Made by a program: the position numbers and the translations under genes. From positions 15,962,930 to 16,026,929 of the forward strand of contig CM065325.1 of assembly GCA_033032175.1 (NCBI GenBank): 64,000 nt of DNA, read 5' to 3'. Shown piece after piece: positions 56,572 to 64,000 of this stretch (position 1 is the first letter of the stretch; every line of letters begins with the position of its first letter). Source of the stretch: Saturnia japonica (taxonomy: Eukaryota > Arthropoda > Insecta > Lepidoptera > Saturniidae). The notes beneath the pieces are model-generated. The model worked only from the letters and a program-made list of their open reading frames with translations. It ran no database searches and was not told where the DNA came from.

Positions 56572-57080
56572 CCGCTACTTCGTCCGCGTGGTATGTTTCG
56601 TATATAAGAAACAATAACTAAAAAACCTTCCCTCACATCAATCTCACCTTACGGTATTTAAAACGGTATTAAAACGGTAATTAAATCATTTTAAATATTT
56701 AAAGAAAAAGTCATACAAAAATGTTAAGTTTTATAATCCCTTACGAAAAGCGAAGTTTATTTAATAACTTTATATTTATAATCAGTTAATATCCAGTGCA
56801 TAATAATGTTTTATATTATGTCTATTATGTGTAATTGACCACCAAATAACGACATCTATCGTGAAAATTTAGATCAAATAGATATTATTAATTATTTTAA
56901 AGATTCAAAAATAGTTTTACAATCTATCCAAAAACACTTAAAGTTATAATAAAAGTCCAGCCTTAAATTATTAATGTAAGTGCTTACAGAAAATATACTT
57001 AAGTGGGGCAATATATATCACACCAATATTATGATAATTAATTTATATCTAGCCGTATAGCGCCATCTATGAACACTCCT
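56572..57080 (-). mobile_element. Helitron-like 3' end and body
   Basis: On the minus strand, GCGGGCGCAGCTAG|T ends at 56572, closely like the Helitron end at 15034. The opposite border is unclear; 'AGCGCCATCTATGAACACTC' near 57060 is in a style often seen next to these elements. Confidence 0.45.
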
Positions 57081-57879
57081 GGAAAACAAACATACATACG
57101 TTATCATTTATTACTTTTATTGTAAATTATTTCAATATAAAACAATTTGGATTACTTTGTTATTTTTTCACTTTATTTCACTAATTATTTTAAATATATT
57201 ACAAAATTACGTATACATATATTTCTGTTTTATATGTACATAACTAAGTACAAATTATAGACCATACAAATGTCCATACGTGTAAATTCAGACCAGTAGA
57301 TTTTGCACGATTGGCGTACAAACATACAGACTAAAAAAAAAAAAACTTTCGAAATGTGTTCTATCCATGATTTTAAACACCCTGTAGTATTACAATACAA
57401 TGTAACAGATTTTGTTTCTTCACTCTTTTATTAAAAGTATAGATTAAAAAAAAATGAATAACATTTGGAGACAACCAATCTAAACTCGTACGTGGTTCTC
57501 TCTTCTTAACAAGAAACAGGGTCAAAGCAATGATGAGACATTTGCACCAGATTAGATCTCGACCACCATACACAGTGATATACCTTTAATAAACCTAAAT
57601 TACACTGCAACTTATAATGTAACTTCGTCGTAGATTTTGACCTTAATACTTAATAACACGTGAAAATACATTTCTAGTAAGTAAAAAGCGGGGATAAACA
57701 CAACCGGAAAAATTATTACTCCCAACGGGCACGTATAAATATATTACACCTGAAAAACTAATTTCTCCTATGAGAGTATGTATTAATACAATTAAGACAA
57801 TCAAGAATGTATTTATATATATGTATTTACCTATGATCTAAATATACATAACATTTCAAAGTTTCATGCAAATAAGTTA
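57081..57879. other. No supported feature
   Basis: Very AT-rich. The minus-strand frame 57373-57573 has no motif. Confidence 0.5.
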
Positions 57880-58864
57880 TCTATTCATGGTATAAAGTAA
57901 AGTCGCTTCCCGCTGTCTGTCCCTATCATACGCTTATATCTTTTAAACTACGCAATGAATTTTAAAGCGGTTTCCATTTCCATTTCCATTTTTTTATGGA
58001 AGGTGAGTATGTATAAGACATTCCAATTAAGATTCGTTTAGTAGACACAATTCAATTATAAATAATCAAGTCGTCAAAAAATTATATTCGGGCGCTTTCA
58101 TGGCTTACGCTGGTTAAGCCTAATGAGATATATTAAAATAATGTCCAAAAGAATTATAGTTCTTCAAAATCCCTAGACAAAAGTCTGCGATGATATATGT
58201 CTATGTCCTATCGTTGACTCAATGTAACCATTTTTATCTTCAACATAATAATTAAAAAATATTACGTGATTTGCTATGCTATTTTCTCCAATTCAGTATT
58301 AATATTATCCAGATAAATTTGTTAGTTAACTTGCGCATTTAAATTAGATTACGATTATCCTTTACATTTTTTTTTTCATATGAATACCGAAGAAATTATC
58401 ACGTATTTAAAATTATTCGCATCCAAAGAACTCCTACCTGAAAAAACATACGATAAATTGCTTGACGCGAGCTAAGTGCACTATTCGTAAATATGTAGTT
58501 ACATTAAATACCATCACGCCTGTATCCTCGAAGTGTTAGGCAGAGGTGTACACCCACAGTTCGCCTGGTATGTTTTAGGTCTCATAAAATAGAGGCGAGC
58601 CTATTGCCATTAATCGGGCACAAGGCCAGACTCCGAGCTTCCACTGATAATTTCATAGAAAAACTCAATAACACTTTGCTCGACCTGGGAATCGAACTTA
58701 GGGCCCAGAGCATAGCAGTCGCGTTTAAGACCACTATGCAGGCCTAGAGGCAGTTATAAAGTTATGATCTGTCAATATTCAAGCGACAAACTCTATTCAG
58801 TATATATCTATACAATACATCATTTTGTAAATTGTACCTAAGCGAAGCTGGGGCGGGTCGCTAG
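57880..58864 (+). mobile_element. Helitron family D with nested SINE
   Basis: It starts A|TCTATTCATGGTATAAAG and ends GGGTCGCTAG|T at 58861-58864. It shares its body with 9565-10280. A tRNA-derived SINE (58505-58755) interrupts it between blocks that are continuous in the 9.6-kb copy. Confidence 0.65.
58505..58755 (-). mobile_element. tRNA-derived SINE (family S1), near full length
   Basis: On the minus strand the tRNA-like head reads 'AGTGGTCTTAAACGCGACTG' and then a B-box-like GTTCGATTCCC, followed by a body ending 'ATACAGGCGTGATGGTA'. The head resembles a tRNA with intact promoter boxes. A truncated copy lies at 12215-12307. Confidence 0.78.
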
Positions 58865-59244
58865 TACTCTAATACAATATTGATTATAACAAATCTTTGC
58901 CCTACAAAAAGCAACATCAGGCATAAGTAGGAGAACATAAAAAAATTCCTACCATAACCGGAAGGCGGGGTAAAGCGTTAAATAAATAATACGCGAACAT
59001 CTCATCTTAATTTGGCAGTCTTGTTATGTATTACTCGCCTAAAGAAAGAGGTCGTATACTGAGTCTTGTGGCAGCAACCCTACGTATCATAACGACATGT
59101 CACATGTACATTGCTGTTTATCTAACCGTGCTTACAGCTAAATAAACACAACAATATTTTGAAGGAAATCTCTAAGTTATATTATTTGTTTATATACAAG
59201 ACAATATACTACAATAATTACAAGTAATCTGGTGTGTCATTAAA

Positions 59245-59400
59245 GTAGAAGGTCAAATTCCATTGAAATTAATATGGGACTACCCTTGAAATTTTCGCTT
59301 TCCAACGACAAAACTATCATCCAAATCGGTTCATAAACAAATATATACATCCGAATTAAGGACCTCATCCTTTTTTTGAAGTCAGTTAATAAAAAAAATC
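59245..59400 (+). repeat. LINE 3'-UTR-like repeat
   Basis: It contains 'CATCCAAATCGGTTCATAAA' and ends 'TTTGAAGTCAGTTAATAA'. Confidence 0.6.
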
Positions 59401-59884
59401 GACCGCTGTAGTCTATTAAATATTTACACTATGCAGAAACAACATAGTCAATATGGAAATATCTAAAAATTCAACCGTTTGTATTTTGTTTCGAAACAGG
59501 CTATATTTCTGTTTTTATGTCACAAAGTTTTCATGGAAAAACGAGAACACTTTTTATCCCGTGTTTTTGTTCAAACCCGTTAGTAGTTCAAACTCTGTGC
59601 TGGGTAATTTTTTTCTCAAATAAAACCTCTTTCAAAATAATTCTAACAGTTTGAAATACTTTTATTACGATCGTATTTTTTATGATTTTACTAAATTAAG
59701 TTATCTAACATACTTCGCCAATAATATTATAGAGTAAACAAAAAGTATGCGTGTATGTATGCAAGTGTATTAGAAGTTATATTTATTTGAATATCTTCAA
59801 TACAATAAAAAAGAGACTAGCAAGAAAGTTTGTGATGTAGAGTTTTTGGTACAACCAACGCGCGAAATGTATTTTTTACTTTAA

Positions 59885-60045
59885 TAAGGTTAATCTACTT
59901 CCAAAAAATGAGGAGGTTCTCAATTCGATTGTAATATTTCCAGCCATAACTTCTTTGTCTATGAACTGGTTTAGATGATTCTTTTTTTATTGGAAAGGGG
60001 ATACTTCAAGGGTGGTTTAATTTCAAGTTTTTCTTTTCTGTTCAA
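59885..60045 (-). repeat. LINE 3'-UTR-like repeat
   Basis: Inverted relative of 59245-59400: 'GAGGAGGTTCTCAATTCGAT' to 'GGGTGGTTTAATTTCAAG'. The pair lies about 0.6 kb apart in opposite orientation and could form a long hairpin in RNA. Confidence 0.6.
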
Positions 60046-60339
60046 AATTGTCTTGTTATTATTTACTTACGTAATGTTTAAAGATCAATAAATTGGTTTT
60101 ATGTTTATGTATGAATTGTAAATATAATAACATTACGGTAATAATATAACAGAAGTTAAACAGTAATGTAAAGCGAAATGTTTTTCGAGTACAGTGAAGA
60201 ACTTCACAAATTGGTAGTGCGTAACGCCGCGCCGGCGAAAGTAACGTATGAAAAGCTTTGAATTATGGCTTGGAAGTTGATGGGTTAGGGAAAATGAGAT
60301 ATGCCTATACTGTTGTGTGATTAAATTTCAAAGTATGGA

Positions 60340-60480
60340 TGATGGATCGACTGTCTGTGTTAGTTCGTGTTGAACAATGTGCGCTCCGGTTTCTACATAG
60401 CACTCGGCGCCACTCCATGTCCCCCGAGGTGCGGGGGGCGAGGGGGCGGGTTACGGCAGATGGAGTGGAAACCTACCTTA
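60340..60480. other. GC-rich block enclosed by a 9-bp inverted repeat
   Basis: CCACTCCAT (about 60410) and ATGGAGTGG (about 60460) enclose a CpG/G-rich core. A 99-codon frame (60339-60638) covers it, but its second half is AT-rich filler. The nature is unknown: transposon piece, or part of an exon. Confidence 0.4.
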
Positions 60481-60638
60481 ATATGTCCTTCACAAATAAT
60501 ATTAACAATGAATACCTCGATATATTGTTATCTCTTATAATTATAACAAAATATGAATTACAAAAATATTTATTACACCTTATTTATTTAATACCCGCGG
60601 CTCCATATCTCTTTACGCGTTTTACTGATATTTTATAG

Positions 60639-63179
60639 TTTTTTTTTATAAAAGTATTCATAGGCGTAGCTAGTGGGGGACAAGGATGGGCATTGCCTAT
60701 TTGACAAATTTTATTGACCATGCACCCGCCCATTACTCAGAAAAATCGACAGTATTGAAGAAACATACCTACCGTTTTTTTTTATCTTAATCAAAAAATA
60801 GTTATATTGTTTTAATGTAATTATTTCATCTTCCCCGGAAATTTTTCGTCCTGCTCTATTTCTAGTTAGATTACCGAAATTAAAAACTTATAGTGGTAGG
60901 TATAGGGTACGCTAATCAAAGATTTATTCATAATTTTCGTAACATTTAATACAATCTTGAATGCTATCTTTAAAAATTTCATCAGAATCGGTGGAGAATA
61001 AATTAAAAACAATATATTTGAAATTATTTACTAGTACTATTGTATATCAATTGAGGCATGCTATATAAGTACTTCCCATGTATGAACATTCACTAAAATT
61101 GGCCAAGCCGTATTTGAGTCAGACCCAGAATGTTAGGGGTCAGACAATAATTAATTAAATGTCAAATTTAACATTCATTTAAAGTTAACGAAGCTCTGCA
61201 CATAAAACTGTAAAAATAGTTTTTTATACAGACAGACGCGAATTAGAGATTACATAAATATAACAAAGTGGTCACTCAATCACCCGTTATGTAGCAGAAC
61301 TAAAAACAACCTCCCACATCAGCGTATCGGCCCTGAGGGGTATTTAAAGGCAACCCCACTTTCGTAAAAACTATTACAGGCTATATTTTATTGTTGTATT
61401 GTTTTTGTATGTATCGTGACACTTATACGACACTAGATTCTGCCTGCGGCATCGCTTGGGTTACTTATATATCAAAATACTCCAAGGATGAAAGTGATCC
61501 CCTATCTATTTATCAACTGAAAATGATAATAAATATTTAAATACTGTAAAAAATATTAAAAGCCCAGTTGTCTATAGTTTTGTCCTGTGACTTCTGTCAA
61601 GTGCGCCGAGCCTTTTTGGTTTTGTTTGAGAGAATAATATGTTTTAATCATAGATTGAATAACTACATTTATGGTTTCAACCGGCTAGCGATATATTTTT
61701 TCCATTACCTTATTCTTTATTATCAGTTGATTTAAAACGCGTGTGTTGGGCCACGGGGTCAGTTATTCCCCATATTTTTTGCCAGTTGTGATTGTCTTGA
61801 AGGTCAATGTGCCTGTTTGCGCTCCGCGTGCCTCGGTTGATAATTTTGATAAAACCTCTTGTAATTGTTGTTTTTGAACTGTGTATGGGCCATGCGACGA
61901 GCGATCCCCTTATTGCGGTAATTTTTTATATTTTATAAATTTGTAATCTTGCCACGAGAATAATTGGTGTGAGGAGATGACGATACTACCGACTGATGAC
62001 GCGACATTTCCTTCCTATTCCTTTGACTATTACTTATCAGTGTGTAGCTTCTAAGGTCTGAGGTCTGAAAACGTTACTTGCCGCAGGAATACAGGATGCT
62101 GCTATTTGGCTGCGATCATCTGTACGATAGAAGTATTTACTTAACCTCATAAGGTATTTTTGTAAAATGCTTACTAGTACATATTAGTGAGTAAATTGAT
62201 TACAACTAAGACAAACCTTGACTTACAAAGGTATTGAATTCATATATATAACAAATATATCAAAACCAGACAAAAAGGACTCATTTGCAAAACAAGCGCA
62301 CTACGAAAGCTTGTTGTCATCTATAAAAGATTCATAAAAACTTCAATACTAAAGAAAAACGACCCCTGAACAAACTATAACACTGGAATGTATGTCGACA
62401 CTAGATAAAAGTTACATGGTGCACAAAATTAGCACGATAATGTGACATAACAATTACTACTGGTTATTGTTATTGGTACTTGAACAACTCGTATTGGGTG
62501 TACAACTTGGAAATTTAACAGTTTTTTTTTGTCCACCATCTCATCTGATTAAGTAACATCATAGTTACCTTCCACGGACTAACAAGTCCAAACATTAAAA
62601 ATAATTCTTCATTCATTATCAATGTCACAACGAAAAAATATTTTAATATAATGATAATAAATAACGCTAGCTAATAACTTCGTCGTCTTGACTGTTGGTT
62701 CTATTTTAAGTTTAAGCAGCCAATTTTACACTTGCTTAGTCTTCGTTTTTATTATTAGAGATTTTTAATAAATATCTTTGGATGACAACAACTGACCAAT
62801 AATCATACTCGTGTATCGGTCACTGGTTTAGAAATGTATTTAATTACAGATGGTTTTTTTTATAAACTACCTTTGTCTTAAAGTTCGGCAAATGAAAGGA
62901 AAATAATTAATGTAACTTATATTTTACATCAATCTGTACGGAAACGGAGAAATTTATGGCCCTTTCGGAGAGTGTCTTCAAAACTTTAATATTACAAACG
63001 TCTGTCAAAAGTAGAAGCGGTTGGAATCGAGTTTAATCATTGTTGGAACATTTACGAAAACCTTAGGAATATCATAAACGTCACTTTTGTAACTCCCACT
63101 GACTTATTATTAACACAGTTTTTGACGTGACAACGTCTTATAATTCGATGGAGCCGGCTGCACGCACGAAAAAACATTA
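60639..63179. other. Mostly unassigned intergenic sequence
   Basis: About 60960-61140 has the 'AAAATTTCATCAGAATCGGT' style of Helitron family B bodies. 61730-61920 is GC-richer and unique in the window but has no stable frame. Nothing else is supported. Confidence 0.4.
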
Positions 63180-63444
63180 CTCATGCGGCGTTACCTCGCT
63201 CTGAGGCGTTCCATTTAAGGCTTGAAGTGCAAGCGAGAACGCGGAACGAGCGACAAAGAGTCACAATCGGCCTCCGCGTTCGGCAGCGTTCGACATCTGT
63301 CTCTCTCCTACTTGAGTGAGCGATGCGTCCGCGTGGACAGCTGCTATACAATAACACATTTACATGTTTTCGTCAAGTATGAAGCGCAGTGAAAAGTGAA
63401 TGTGGTGTCAATTGTTTAAAGCAACGATAATTGTGGCGATAAAG
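63180..63444 (+). promoter_or_regulatory. Candidate CpG-rich promoter and first non-coding exon
   Basis: CpG-rich, non-repetitive sequence (GCGGCGTTACC, GAACGCGGAACGAGCG, CTCCGCGTTCGG) is followed by a stretch typical of insect 5' UTRs (CAGTGAAAAGTGAATGTG) and the donor ATAAAG|GTAATG at 63444-63445. No open frame starts in it, so the exon would be non-coding with the gene continuing right, beyond the window. It is the strongest promoter-like region here. Confidence 0.4.
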
Positions 63445-63844
63445 GTAATGATTCTTTCGATATTATTTGAAAAATGATACCATTCCATCAGTATTTTCTT
63501 ATGACGTTGTCACGTTCAACTATCGTCAGTAAACCGACTTTACAGACAACCGATTTTTTTATCTTAGTCATAATCACCGAGTACTTCATATCAAATCTGC
63601 GTTCATATGCTAAAATATCTATCCTATATTTACTCTACTTACAGACATGAAACTATGTCCGTAGCGCCCTTAAACTGATTATTTCGTGTCTGAACAATAA
63701 GCCTTTTAATCAATCCCACGTACAATCTAGTATCCGTCAGCCCAATTGTGTATGTATAAATTTATTTTTTAAATCAAAACTGGTTCTTATTCTAACAATC
63801 TCCAACTTTGAAAGTTAATTATATTTAATTAATTATTGATGTAA

Positions 63845-64000
63845 TGATGGGTCAGTGCTAGCATGTACGGACATCGACGTGAGATCGAATCCTTGCGAAT
63901 GAGCATGAGCTTTCAATGAAAGAAAACATCGTGATGAAATCATAGCATGGTGGTAGAGCATTTTCTAATACCCGTCTGGCAAGCTACCACCCTCGAGTTG
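63845..64000 (+). mobile_element. tRNA-derived SINE (family S2), cut by window end
   Basis: The tRNA-like head includes GAGATCGAATCCTTGCG (B-box-like), then 'GCATGGTGGTAGAGCATTTT', and reaches 'CTACCACCCTCGAGTTG' at the last base. Opposite orientation to the three other copies. Confidence 0.75.

Noticed and set aside
1..64000. CRISPR arrays, operons, bacterial promoters or terminators
   Set aside because: The window is clearly a eukaryotic, repeat-rich insect sequence. The regular hairpin array at 43 kb has no spacers and lies within a retrotransposon.
1..64000. Intact autonomous transposon
   Set aside because: Every transposase or reverse transcriptase found has stops, frameshifts, truncation or lost catalytic residues.

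Overview
This is an AT-rich, gene-poor stretch of an insect genome, most likely a moth or butterfly. It holds short Helitrons (5' TC, 3' CTRR, inserted between A and T), several mariner and Tc1-type transposons, Jockey- and RTE-like LINE fragments, two tRNA-derived SINE families and an R1-type retrotransposon remnant. No complete host gene is visible. Nearly every recognisable protein is a broken transposase or reverse transcriptase. No species can be named from the sequence.

Layout. 216-9154 is a nearly identical 4.47 kb tandem duplication; each unit carries a Helitron, a 5'-truncated mariner, a second Helitron and LINE debris. 9-17 kb holds further Helitrons, a SINE nested in a Helitron, a Jockey tail, and a mariner (15330-16404) nested in a Helitron (15034-16577). 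17-28 kb has a foldback element, a short mariner-like element with an HTH remnant, SINEs, Jockey debris and an RTE-like LINE. 29-37 kb has an interrupted unclassified repeat, a Helitron with a 19-G tract, a second RTE-like LINE, a deleted Tc1 element, a Helitron and a mellifera-like mariner. 42.6-44.0 kb is a Helitron split by a GC-rich 1.08 kb retrotransposon with a 14-bp target duplication. 45-52 kb holds a Helitron, Jockey debris, a SINE and a Tc1 element with an internal tandem duplication. 52-64 kb holds two candidate first coding exons (52512-52605 minus; 56247-56258 plus), LINE fragments, a Helitron with a nested SINE and a CpG-rich promoter-like region near 63.3 kb.

Host content. Four places look like starts of host transcripts: about 44.3-44.6 kb plus, 52.6 kb minus, 56.2 kb plus and 63.2-63.44 kb plus. 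Each ends in a good splice donor. The plus-strand ones could be alternative first exons of one gene lying to the right, but that is inference.

Most unusual element. The retrotransposon at 42787-43867 contains eleven short hairpins in a row, whose stems differ in sequence yet stay paired, each followed by a run of A. It ends, just before its poly(A), in an 86-nt region that folds on paper into a tRNA-like cloverleaf. This is the best candidate for something worth describing.
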